Shown here: positions 25,825-35,871 of the stretch, in pieces
How the letters are laid out: each line of letters opens with the position of its first letter
How positions within the stretch are numbered: the stretch's first letter is position 1
Assembly: GCA_013433145.1 (NCBI GenBank)
Contig: CM024188.1
Span: forward strand, 6,051,001-6,115,000
Direction: 5' to 3'
Source: Ascaris suum
Lineage: Eukaryota > Nematoda > Chromadorea > Rhabditida > Ascarididae
Length of the DNA stretch: 64,000 nt
Position numbers and translations under genes: made by a program
Notes under the pieces: model-generated
What the model saw: the letters and a program-made list of their open reading frames with translations, nothing else
What the model was told of the DNA's origin: nothing
Databases searched by the model: none

Positions 25825-27011
25825 ATAGCTCCTCTCGCATCGGCATGCAATCTTCAGCTACACCAATGAACAGGGGCCTATGCATGAAACTTGCTTCGCA
25901 ACCCCTTTTCCATGCTCCTCATATCATCTCAAATTTCAGCGACTTGCGTCGAAACAACTGCAATCTGGCTACCTGAATGTTGGATACTTCTGCTTCAGTC
26001 ACCTGAGCTCCTGTCACATTCTCAGTTACATACACTTTTCGTCACCATAACTGCATTACGATAACAATATAACAAAACTTTGGCAACTTCCCGACGATGA
26101 CGGGTTTCTGCCTGTGCCTGCAAAAACTTCCTCTTACATTACCTCTCCAGGTCCACTTTTTATTGCTACAGCTACGTTACAACAGAAGTATAAAGTACTG
26201 AAATTTTTTGCTAATTTCCAAATTTGACGTCTCCATTGGAATTTTCTGGAAACGTTCCTCACATATCCTACAGGTTAAAAAACGTGAAGTACCATTTTTT
26301 CAGTTCTTAGGTGATAAATCAAGGGTGTAGAGGAAAGCACTTAAGTGAAGTTACTAATCCAAGTCAAAGTCATGCGAGAAATACCAGCAAAATTTCTGAG
26401 GAGCCTAACTCCTACATCCAGCATATCCTCCTTTTACAAGAAACTCGTCCTTACCAGAATCCGAACTCCAGAATTTCAACCCTTTGAAGACAAAAAACTT
26501 TCCAACCCTCTTCGGATTTGGACCCGAGAGCTTCAATAAAAAATAAAATTTGAGGAGTAACAAAACAGCATAGTTGTGGAGTCGAAGTCAAGAATAAGCC
26601 GGGTCACCTCTAATGTAAATAAATGTTAGAAATACAAGAAAGAATGAAATATTACATTACACAAATTTTATGTCATCTTCAAGTGTTCTTTTTCCGCTGA
26701 AAGAAAAATAATGACAATCGTTTTGGGATTTTATTTGATAAGATGTATAGTAAAACCTCTAAACTGAAGGAAAATGAAGCTCCAAGCTCCAATCCTTTTT
26801 CTTAGAAGTGGCCGCAAAAAGGTTCGTTGGAAAAAGCAGGCGTAAGGAAATTTCCTCTCTTCTCCACATACATAACTCTCCAGCAGCATGATGGAAAGAA
26901 TTTTATGTCGTTAATGGTTAACGGCATACTGTTAATTATAAATCAATATAAAGGATCCTCATGTACAGTGAGAGCCTCGTTTTGAGTTTATTTTATGTGG
27001 TCACTCCTTTA
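25825..27011. other. No gene recognised
   Basis: Non-coding in appearance, with AT-rich stretches. Nothing here supports a gene. Confidence 0.5.
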
Positions 27012-27205
27012 TTAAGGCCTTTTATGCATTAAGCAGAGACTGGACAAAAGCCTCCATTTAACGTCTTTGCTTTTTAGCGCATTTAACACAGTTTCTAATA
27101 GAGAGAAGAGGGGATAAAAGGCGATAATGGCACGCCTATGACAGGAAACTGGGGCGAAGAAGCACAATTCCATATGCCTCCATCCTTTATCTCTCCTCAG
27201 TAAGT
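27012..27205 (-). CDS. Candidate allatostatin-C/somatostatin-like peptide exon
   Basis: A strong acceptor (gctttccttccag|AC) opens a 63-codon frame ending TAA. Near its start it reads LLRRDKGWRHMELCFFAPVS, then CHRR. The two cysteines are separated by six residues and the loop matches the arthropod allatostatin-C core (CYFNPISC) at both Cys, the aromatic pair, Pro, the aliphatic residue and Ser. Dibasic RR sites lie before and after, giving a predicted disulfide-looped peptide of about 17 residues (DKGWRHMELCFFAPVSC, possibly with His). In known AST-C precursors the peptide is near the C-terminus; here about 39 more residues follow, which may be a C-peptide or an unspliced tail. Known members are secreted and act on somatostatin-type GPCRs. 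The family call is inference from one motif plus context. Confidence 0.5.
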
Positions 27206-29126
27206 CTGGAAGGAAAGCAACTCTAGCATTTTTAGCGCAGTTTGGTCCACTTAAGTAACCTTCCCACATTCTAACTGCACAAAGAGGTTTCCATGCAAAG
27301 ATCGACGTCCTCTTTGAAATTTGGCATATAATAACTGCTTGTTAGTTCTACGCTATCTTCCTCTAAATTCTCCGCGATAGCAAAGTTGTAGAGCGCACGT
27401 CCTTCTTGAACAAAGCCAATCACTGACAATTTTATACAAGTATGAAAGTTTTTGTGTCCCTCTTAATATTATCACCGATTTTTGTGTAGGCAATCTAGCC
27501 CTTTCATCAATATTTTGCCCAAAATCGTTGAGAGAAATATAATTTAATTCATTAGCGCTAGTCTGCGCATTTGATTTTTATTACTTTGGCTTTCTTCCAT
27601 GCAAATCAACATTAACAGCCTTTATGTTCACTTGTTCTCTTTGGTTTGCGGCGACCATCGAACAGAATTACGACTGAAAAGTTCTGAAAAGACAAGCAGC
27701 CATATGAAATAACGGCCTACAACATCGACAGCGATGCTATGGCGTGAACGAGGGGTATCTATATGGCCATCAATTTACAGCCAAAATTGAGAGGAAATTT
27801 TGTATTATGCATATTAGTGGCGTAACAGAAGGCAATGAACTTGAGCCGTTGTTCATTTTGTTTTACTTAAAAGACCGTGGAGATTCTTTGCGAGCAATAT
27901 GAAGGGTATAAAGAGTGCCCCATAATTGGATGGTCGATTTCATAATATACGCAGTTACATGACTGTTTTTGAAAACTGTTGACAAACTTGAAAGCAGCAG
28001 ATATCAGTCGACGAGTGTCATATAAAGCTAATAAATTTCAGTGTAAATAACTGTTCTCTCATATCGTGTAAAGCTGTGCTGCTGTCAGAAAAATATTCAT
28101 GATGCAGTCTTCGTTTTCTGCAGAGCTCGATTTGTACCTGCATGGTCTCCAAACCTCTCAACGACCATCGGAATTTGCGGACTACATCCTGCTATCGACC
28201 AAAAATGGAATTCTGAAACATTTCTGACCGGCCCTTCCTACGCATCAGCAGTCTATTTCGGAATATTGTACACTACGACTAGCATGCATCAAAGCCTTGA
28301 ATCTTGACCCTGCGAGCACAAATCCGAAGTTCGGGAGTTCCAGAGATAAACACCCCTTCGGCAATTCTAAAAGCACCGCGATTCTATCCTTTTCAGGATT
28401 TCATAAATGCACCGAAGCTTGGGATAACTCTGCACGGTCCAGAAAGCCCAAAGATCGAGACGCTCCGAGGATATTCATGAAGACCTCGGCCTTCAGGGAC
28501 TTCGAAATGACGTATATAAGCCTCATTTAGCAAATGTAACTTGGTGTTTATAGTGATTTCTTCTTACAGTCATCCTTACCAATTACTTCTTCTCATCATG
28601 CACAGTTCGTTTGATTCTAATGTTCGGTCAAAGATGACGAAATCTAACACCATTTATTAGCACTTCGAAACTTTCACTCGGTTTCGTATTCCTCAATTGG
28701 AAGTTCTACGGAAGTCTGCAACATTATTGACCGGTCAAATTCCACACCAATATTAGTCATATGTGTGGCTTTACTGTATTTCAACATCAAGTGATCACAC
28801 ATTCCCCCAGTACTGCAAAGTTATCTCCTACTGAAAAATCACTCCAAACTTTGTCCCGAATTAGATCCTCCCGAATTAACATTTCTTCCGACCGACGGGT
28901 TATTAACTTCAGAGAGCAAATAGCGGCACATATGACTAATACGCACAAACACCGATGAGCAGCTTCCTTCATTGAAATTGTTTTTATCTTTGCAAGAGGC
29001 TTCCGACCTTGCAAAGTTTGTTTCATTTTGCAAGCGTCAGCTCCCCTTGGCTCGTCTGTTCGTCCAGGTTTCCTCGAGGATCTGCACCCTCTGTCGAGAT
29101 GCGGTCGAGTAAACTGCGAGACACAC
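27206..29126 (-). other. Putative intron of the AST-C-like gene; coding-like patch at 28.3-28.5 kb
   Basis: The interval between the two exons. Around 28285-28530 both strands carry open, GC-richer frames (minus: LKAEVFMNILGASRSLGFLD; plus: PASTNPKFGSSRDKHPFGNS), perhaps a mobile-element fragment. Neither is called. The rest is AT-rich. Confidence 0.3.
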
Positions 29127-29211
29127 CGTTATAACGGGCGAGCAGTTTATTACACTCACACAGTAAGGTGAGAAAAAGAAGGGGCACTAGGATAGCTCGA
29201 ATCGCCTGCAT
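29127..29211 (-). CDS. Candidate signal-peptide exon of the AST-C-like precursor
   Basis: The ATG is followed by a textbook signal peptide (MQAIRAILVPLLFLTLLCEC), then NKLLARYN. A phase-1 donor (AACG|GTGTGT) joins to the 27205 acceptor and gives ...LLARY-ND-LLRRDKGW..., with a phase match. Alternative phase-1 donors exist at 29160 (CTGT|GTGAGT, the best consensus, but it would truncate the signal peptide) and near 29090. An ATG at 29268 would extend the N-terminus by 19 residues. Without splicing the frame runs to a TGA at 29023, so a self-contained small secreted protein is the alternative. Confidence 0.45.
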
Positions 29212-29639
29212 GACCTTGCAGTCGAACTCTACGCTGCCGCCGATGACCTCGCGCACTATAACAGCCATACGTATGCCCTCTTTGCCTTAAAAGCAGTCTA
29301 GGAGTTGGAACGAATACATGAGCACATCAACCCCTTTTATACCCTTCAGATTCTGCCTCAGTCTAGCCTCATGACATATGCTGGGCAGTCGTTTGATTTG
29401 CCTGTTGACCTTTCTTGACTTGCTATTCCCGCTTGATCTATAGCCGACTGGTCTACCCTACAATTTTGCGTGAATTAACGGAAACCAAAGTCAAATGAAG
29501 ACACGACGGATGAGGCAAGTAAAAGAGCTTACGATGAGAAGGCAATAAATTAATACCTGTAGATTTCAGCTCATTTCTAAATTAGTTTCTTCTTTTCTAT
29601 GTCTGTTTTCTTTTCGGACTCAGTGTTGAAAAACTCCCT

Positions 29640-30120
29640 TCCCTTTTATGCGACTCTCATCAGCAAAACTACTTCAGGACTGGTGAAATAAGAAGCAATT
29701 CCTTCTAACATTGCAAACTGGGCATTTCTTAAACGGAACTCTTCTCCCAGCCCCCCCCCCCTCTTCGCCAAATTCTGCAGTACCTTCGAGGTGCCGCGTC
29801 GCTCCTGGGCCCTAAGATGCTTCCGGAACTTTTGCAAAGCCCTTGAGATCAGAGTCAGCGGGTAATTTTCTCAAGAACCTGCACTTTCTTCGCAAACTTT
29901 TTTCGTCGGCAGTTTAAATTTAGAACGTCCCAAGGATTTGTTTGAATGACCCTGACGACGCTCAGAGAGCTTAAATGTTCAAGCGATCCTCTGGTTTCTA
30001 GAAAGAGCTTGGACATGAGGCACTTCAAGGATATCAGAAAGCGTCCAAGTCGGTGGTTCCTGGAGCAGGCAAATCCTAATGCACACTCATTTGGATCCTA
30101 ACTAGCGTCGAAAACAGTCC
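29640..30120 (-). pseudogene. Decayed coding-like frame, unidentified
   Basis: On the minus strand one frame reads through two TGA codons with coding-like segments (LSDILEVPHVQALSRNQRIA; FKLSERRQGHSNKSLGRSKF; ENYPLTLISRALQKFRKHLR, AQERRGTSKVLQNLAKR). It is then interrupted by an 11-nt G-run, after which another frame holds KKCPVCNVRRNC. It could be a worn mobile-element protein with a Cys cluster. The family is not recognisable and chance is not excluded. Confidence 0.25.
29751..29761. repeat. Poly-C tract (11 C)
   Basis: An uninterrupted run of 11 C. It lies inside the decayed minus-strand frame and coincides with the point where the frame shifts. Confidence 0.95.
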
Positions 30121-30613
30121 ATTCATCCGAAGAAGTTAATCGTCGTTTCACCAAAACAGCATTTCAAAAAATGTTTCGCGGTCGATTCGAACCGTCTTGC
30201 AACCAGGCTGCGAATGTCGCACCTCGAATCACTCCACATCAGAATGGCTGTCTCTTATTTGAAATTTTGCTTATCACATGCTCACTTACCTTTCGAGCAT
30301 ACCCTTCCAGCTGATTGTTCATTCACAGAGTTTCCGAACTCTCATGACAACAACCGCCGTACATCGAAGGAAATGCTAGTATACGATATACTGCTTTAAA
30401 TTCATTTTCTTACCGCGTTCCACGAGTATGGTTGGGAATGCTTGGCTGATTTCCTTACCTTCACTGAGATATGGTCAGTTCATTGCTCTTTGATTTGTCC
30501 ATGAATCGCTCGAAAGAACTCACTGCCTGATCGTTCCGTTTCGACATCATTTTCATTTATTACCGTTTTCCTCCAATGCTATTTCTCCCCTCCCCCTTTC
30601 TTTCAAACAAATA

Positions 30614-31015
30614 ATGCGGATGTGCTTTTACAAGATTCCGATGACCATAATTTTAATTTGTGCAATCGAGGCCTTAATGAGGACGCATAGCAATTTGCCA
30701 CACTCGGGAAAAGTATTCGGTTTTCGTCGTCATCTACGAAAGCACGACCTTGCTTTGAGAGACCATGATCTTTTATTGAAACTCAGAGTAAAACTGATGT
30801 TTTGGCGAATTGATAATTGCTATGTAAGTAATACAAAGCAAACAATGCTGAAGATTATTGGGCTGTGCGCTTTTATAACGTTCGTAGCGGAACAAACCAA
30901 ATTGGGAAAAATGCTCGGTGGAAGATATTTGCGCATTTTAAAGCAAGTTACATTGTGCACATCGAAAGGTAAGTTCATTAGTGAACAGTTTCAAGAATTG
31001 GGCAAATATACGTAA
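30614..31015 (+). CDS. 133-codon ORF with hydrophobic N-terminus, unidentified
   Basis: An ATG-initiated frame with a signal-like N-terminus (MRMCFYKIPMTIILICAIEA) and a basic region (GKVFGFRRHLRKHDLALRDH). A possible donor, CAGA|GTAAAA, lies near 30788; after that the codon use is AT-rich and less coding-like. No family motif is seen. It may be a real secreted-protein exon or a chance ORF. Confidence 0.2.
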   Translation: MRMCFYKIPMTIILICAIEALMRTHSNLPHSGKVFGFRRHLRKHDLALRDHDLLLKLRVKLMFWRIDNCYVSNTKQTMLKIIGLCAFITFVAEQTKLGKMLGGRYLRILKQVTLCTSKGKFISEQFQELGKYT

Positions 31016-31920
31016 CGAAAGCTTTAGACGGTGTGTGTCGTTTGGGTGCAGAAGGATATGGAGGATTAGATTCGCTCTTGTGTCGGCCCAACGAAGCAAT
31101 GTGATGAATGTGTGCGTAGAACGGTAGGTCCTGGGAGCAGTGCATTACTAAATCTTATCCGCTATATGAGAACTTAGAGTACTGTTCTGTGTTGAATACT
31201 GTATTATCGCGCTTTGACTGCCAGCTTATAAATAGAACTTTTCAATAGCCGCATTTCCCAGCTGGATATACATAATTCGATACTTTCAATAGCTGTCGAT
31301 ATTTTAAAGAACTCTTTCAAAGCCAGCAGTACTTTGTCCTCGAAGAGTCTGAAAACATCAACATTTTCTGAACTTTGTCCCTCTCGCTTGCCTTTCCTGC
31401 CATCTTTACGTTTAAGACCTCGGAGATTCTTTTGCAATAAATCTGCTGCATAATTTCGAGTGTCCCGCTTATTTCACGGAAAGGATTTGTCGTTTTTCAA
31501 GCTGCTCTGCTGGCCTCACACTCACTGCTTATGATCAAGCACTTAAGGCTTCACATCCACTTTGTCCTGCGGGTCGAGGAAAACTATCTTCATCTCAGGC
31601 AAGCTCCTTGCCATACGTAATTTGTTGATCCCCTTTGTCCAGTGACAATCATTGCTCACTGTTGATAACTGGCTCCTCTGGTCGATTTGTTACTGATCTC
31701 TCTTCTTTTTCTTATTATTTCTAATTTCGGTCTTTTTGTTGTTCACATTGTCCGCTGCCAATCTCGGTTACTGAATTTGACGATGGCATTATTGATTAGA
31801 TTGTTGTATACACACAGATGGTACACTGTTCATGAAAAGAAACCACAGGGAAGTATGGTGATGAAAAAATGAGCAGAGTCTTGCAGCGCGGGTATTTCCC
31901 TGCATCGTATTTATCACGAC

Positions 31921-32404
31921 TTGAAACGAAGATTCAGGAGCACAGTAGTGTTTGATTCAGAAGGCTCGCATTCGAGGAATACCAGTTGCCTGTCGACCCG
32001 AGAACCGCTCATAGTCGGGTACATACCAGCGCACTGTCAGCTGAGACTGCAACAGTGCAAGAGAAGCCGGCTAATTAGGAGTGGAAGATCATCGGCGCTG
32101 GCAGTACCTGGGCCTTGCCAGTTGTTCTGGAGGTCAGTGTCGATTGCTCCATGAGGACTAGGGGGCTAGAGTCCTCCCATACATCAGCCGAAGATGTAGC
32201 AGCTGCCGACCGTTCCGACTTTTGGCAAGAGCGAATCAACCCCCTAGTAAAAGCTCAAACTCGGCGACGGGCAACGTACCAGAACTGAAGAGATCGCATC
32301 GAAAGACTGCTAATCTACCAAATTTAAGCGTAACGATGTTGAAAGGTGACAAGATGCTAAAAAGTAAAGGCGCGGAAGTTGAAAATCGAGGAGCTACCCC
32401 GTAA
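31921..32404 (+). other. GC-richer block with overlapping coding-like frames
   Basis: At least two plus frames look coding here. One contains TSAEDVAAADRSDFWQERIN then PLVKAQTRRR, with a possible donor CTA|GTAAAA near 32248. The other contains PPSKSSNSATGNVPELKRSH and ends at a good donor ACCCC|GTAAGC (32401). They overlap, so at most one is real over that stretch. It could be the 5' part of a plus-strand gene that includes the 32.9 kb fragment, but phases were not resolved. Confidence 0.28.
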
Positions 32405-32591
32405 GCTGCAGCACAATTCACAATGTGCAGGTTGTTCAGAATTGCACCAAATTAAAAAATTGTGCATTCCAAAATGAAACTACACACATGAAAACTGATG
32501 AGCTGTCACGCTACTTGTGAGCATTCACAAACGCCAAAAAAATATTGGGGACTCCGGAGTTTGAGTGAAAAATAAGCTGATTGGCGTTGAT

Positions 32592-32702
32592 ATGGTAGAG
32601 GATTTCCGTTCAACGGTTCCCAGTGAGGATATTGTTTGCAAGCTGTTAAAAGTTCGTGATCTTCGAGAAGTATTTACCCACAGAATTGTAATCAGCAATT
32701 AA
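32592..32702 (+). CDS. 36-codon coding-like frame, unidentified
   Basis: MVEDFRSTVPSEDIVCKLLK, then VRDLREVFTHRIVISN and a stop. Codon use is balanced in an AT-rich setting. A possible internal exon runs from an acceptor at ggtag|AGGATT to a donor GAA|GTATTT. No family is recognised. Confidence 0.25.
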   Translation: MVEDFRSTVPSEDIVCKLLKVRDLREVFTHRIVISN

Positions 32703-32764
32703 ATACACCTCTTATATCCACAGCACATGAAAAATCGACAAGTCCCAAAGTTAGCAGTGAAGAA

Positions 32765-32776
32765 GGGGGGGGGGGG
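32765..32776. repeat. Poly-G tract (12 G)
   Basis: An uninterrupted run of 12 G followed by A-runs, within the plus-strand candidate gene region. Confidence 0.95.
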
Positions 32777-32931
32777 AAAAAAAAGCTTCTTTTACGATTG
32801 AGAAACAATTATGAACATAAAATTGAACCCGAGATGCGGCATCTCCATCAGTGCAAAAGACTGATGGACTGCGCATCATAAGCCAAATGAATGTTAATTA
32901 GTAACAATAAACACACGTTTGCACAACTCAG

Positions 32932-33191
32932 AAACCACCACCAACTTCACGTCTACCGCATACAGTGGGAACGACACCATCGCTGGAAATGTAACCACCA
33001 GTTCATCGATCATCGACAGCAAGTCGCTAGGAAAAATTGCATTCCCAACTGTTGGCATCTGTAACCACCAGATCATCGATCCTGCCATACTTGCCCTTTT
33101 CTACGATTCAGGACGCTCTACAATCGCATCTCAGACAAATTCGTCTCCTACTGTGGCTTCGAGGCTGAACAGTGGCAAACATCTGATCATT
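32932..33191 (+). CDS. Candidate DEG/ENaC channel exon (start of extracellular domain)
   Basis: A strong acceptor (tttgcacaactcag|AA) opens an 86-codon frame with Ser/Thr-rich, N-glycosylation-site-rich sequence (TTTNFTSTAYSGNDTIAGNV). This is followed by GKIAFPTVGICNHQIIDPAI. FPTVGICN resembles the FPAVTICN signature that lies just after TM1 in degenerin/ENaC/ASIC channels, and the spacing from the exon start suits a TM1 on an upstream exon. The frame ends at a possible phase-0 donor ATT|GTAGAT. I found no TM1 exon, no Cys-rich finger and no TM2 (GLWxGxS) exon, so this may be a fragment or pseudogene. Confidence 0.42.
32991..33081 (+). repeat. 21-nt direct repeat, 70 bp apart, in different reading frames
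   Basis: gtaaccaccag-t-tcatcgatc at 32991-33011 recurs as gtaaccaccag-a-tcatcgatc at 33061-33081 with one mismatch. The offset of 70 is not a multiple of three, so in the DEG/ENaC-like frame the copies encode VTTSSSI and the CNHQII part of the signature. Confidence 0.85.
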
Positions 33192-33387
33192 GTAGATCAC
33201 GCATCCCTTTTGAACATCTCCGCATTTATTTAAATTCAATGAAGCTCTGAGAAAATTATGCACCATTACATGAGATGCTCGTTTCATACATTGTCCTCGG
33301 TCTATGAAACGATTTGTATGTAGGAAAATGTAGTTACTTCTTAAGGCTTTTCGTTCACGTATTAAGCATGATTCGCTTTAATTACAG

Positions 33388-33520
33388 AACCACACGAGAT
33401 TTATTGCACCAAGAGCACTTTGAGAAGCGATAAGCCCACGAGTTCGAAACAGCAGTTACACATCAAGAGCTGTGGGCTCAGCCTAGTTGCTTCAATGGTA
33501 CTGGTGGTTAGCCAGTGCCA
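33388..33520 (+). pseudogene. Possible DEG/ENaC continuation with in-frame stops
   Basis: After an acceptor (ctttaattacag) one frame reads TTRDLLHQEHFEKR, a TAA at 33431, then AHEFETAVTHQELWAQPSCF NGTGG and a TAG at 33509. 'E-L-x-x-x-x-C-F-N-G' recalls the SCxFNGxxC element of the DEG/ENaC extracellular domain. Stops in register suggest a decayed copy. Another frame after the same acceptor stays open for about 45 codons without motifs, so the reading is uncertain. Confidence 0.25.
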
Positions 33521-34476
33521 GTAATGCGGCTCGTAGCTCCGACGTGAACAGCTTGAGACGGACAATCTAAATACGAAGCGCCCTCCCATCTGCTCATCCC
33601 GAAACTTTTTAATGCGTAAAGCGCGAAAAAATTTAATGATTTCCACCACGCTGCTTGAGCAAAAAACAGATGTACAACGCTGGGACTCGCAACCTTCTGT
33701 ACAAACCAAGTTGATAGGAAACTGCTGTCACGAAAGGTGCGCAGTATGAAAACAACGCTGACTCACCCAGCCTACCTACTTTTGCTCACAAAATTTGACC
33801 CACTGGAAAAGCGAACGTTCCTTAGCGGATTACAGTGTTGTCCACGCAGAGACAAAAAATCAAGTGCAGCATTACAGGCCAAACAAAGTACCCCGCTGTT
33901 GCTCACATCACCACACCATCACCTGACAAACGAAAGCCAGGATTTCGGATGAAGAGGGAGGAGCCGACTAGAAATTCAGTCAGTGGTTTAGAAATACGAC
34001 CTCGGCAATGCCGCCACAAAACCAACAATAAACTAAATTCTTTTATATGCGACAGGCGGCCTATGCAGGTTCATCGTTACACCTTCGACCTAAATGCTGA
34101 GTAGTTCATTTCTTCTCTTGCCTACGCCCTCATCTGCCATTATAATCGACAAGTAGTCTTTAGTGGTCGTACTCGATGGGAATAGAAGGCTTCATCGAAA
34201 TCAATTAGAGATTCGCTGGTCTGATACTTTTCCTTCCCAAATGTAGTTATTAACCTGTCCTGTTCAGAACAATACTGCTCTTTCGAAACTCAGCTAATCA
34301 AATGAGGCGACTAACACATACCAGCTTCTCCCCCTTCGCACTCTAAGGTATATTGCCTTTGTTGCCATAGAAGCTCGTTCTCCAGTTTAATGTCACCCAA
34401 ATAACCGGTTTCAGAACATACAATGACCGCTCGGAAAAGCTGTATCACTACTTCAAGTGAAACGTGGAGACAGTTG

Positions 34477-34752
34477 AAAACGGACAAAGAAGCCTGATAT
34501 CCATTTCCGACCGTTCAGGGAACACTTTTTCGGTAGGAATGGATTCTCCGGGTCACATGGGAGAACCTTCTCCTGAAACGACCCCCCGCTGGCAACTCAC
34601 GCTTGCTCGGCTGCCGGAAAAGTCTTCTCCAGTTGAGGTGGTAAAGTTAATGAGCAAGCGCGCATATAAGGTACCTTTTGGTTGAAATCAGCGCCAGCAA
34701 CATGTGAAAACACAAACGCGGAAAAAGAAGCCTGACACCTACCGACCGTTTA
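34477..34752 (+). repeat. Near-duplicate of about 40 nt, copies about 235 bp apart
   Basis: 34477-34520 and 34712-34752 share aaagaagcctgaNaNcc followed by ccgaccgttYa, with small indels. The core agaagcctga also occurs at about 52998. This suggests a dispersed repeat family. Confidence 0.6.
34519..34670 (+). CDS. Candidate exon, unidentified
   Basis: An acceptor (gaccgttcag) and a good donor (TATAAG|GTACCT) enclose 50 codons (2-nt start, phase-0 end). The frame reads SVGMDSPGHMGEPSPETTPR, then WQLTLARLPEKSSPVEVVKL. Codon composition is coding-like. The acceptor lies at the edge of the repeated segment, so it may be repeat-derived. No family is known. Confidence 0.3.
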
Positions 34753-35036
34753 CAAAACAGCTTCAATTGAAGGGAAATCTAGAATTGTGATTTTCCACTT
34801 GCCCGAGTCGCCGAACTGAGACAAAAATCTCACAAACACCTCACAACTGATAAGATGCAACCCCTCTTCTCTCTTCTAAATGAATTTGCGACTCCCTCCT
34901 TGTTAGACGATATGCTCGGCGGCGAATTCTAAAACCCACAAGAATCTCCACTCGCTAATCTAAAATAAGCTTCAAACGTTTCATTCTTCCTGAATGATTA
35001 GAAGTTATAACTGTAGGAAGGCAAGGAGCTTGGGGA

Positions 35037-35049
35037 GGGGGGGGGGGGG
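35037..35049. repeat. Poly-G tract (13 G)
   Basis: An uninterrupted run of 13 G, preceded by GGGGA. Confidence 0.95.
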
Positions 35050-35848
35050 TAGGAGGCATTGAAGACATTTCAAAGAAGACCTATAACTAAAGGGACTATA
35101 ACCAGCAGAGGCTCACTGGGGTTTTAATGTGAATCGTTTATGATTTTCATCCACCTCTAACGACTTTCACTCCACAAATTTTCATTAACGCCTTCCACAG
35201 CTATTTATAATTTCATATACCCCCACCCTCTTCCCTCGCTCTTTCCCAACTTTACTTCCACAAACATTTCTCATCTTCTACATAGTAACATTCAAATGAC
35301 TATGAGCTCCTCTTTGTTTACACTGTGTTCCTTCTATCGCAAGCAGGGACACAGAGACACGCATCAGCTACTGGATACAACTGTGGACCACTTAGCAACA
35401 GGCGTTTTGTCGTATTTCGGACCACCGCTTTTTTTAACAACAAGATTCTCATCAAATGCACCATTGTCAATGTCAATGAATAAAATTAGCAAATGAAGAA
35501 TCCATCTCATTCATGCCACACAACAGTTTTTATCCTCACAACTACAAAGACCTCACCTTCCTAGCGCTGATTATCTCCGCATCAATTTAGTGTTCAAAAA
35601 ACTTGCATACCATCAATTCAAACATGAGAATTTCCTATAAACGGCACCTGCCTTAGTTAGAGTATATCCGTGACTCGGATAAACTGAACATGGAACTTTC
35701 GATAGCTGCATCTCAAGCTTACTGAACATCAAATAAACCTCCAATGCAACTAATGCATAACGCTAACCAGATAGAATTATTAACTCTTCTACATCAATAA
35801 AGCTCTTCTTCTCAACAGTCTCGAACAGTTTCGAGAAATCCGTTGAAA

Positions 35849-35871
35849 CGTGGATTAAAAAATAATCCACG
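35849..35871. repeat. 9-bp perfect hairpin with A5 loop
   Basis: cgtggatta, aaaaa, taatccacg. It is too short to interpret and could be chance. Confidence 0.7.

Noticed and set aside
28787..29033. Minus-strand frames continuing from the small secreted ORF
   Set aside because: These are AT-rich. One has a Cys cluster but would need a frameshift, and the spliced AST-C-like model explains the locus better.
30180..30200. tRNA-like B-box word (GGTTCGAATC on the minus strand)
   Set aside because: The flanking bases do not form a T-arm or acceptor stem and no A-box lies at the right distance.
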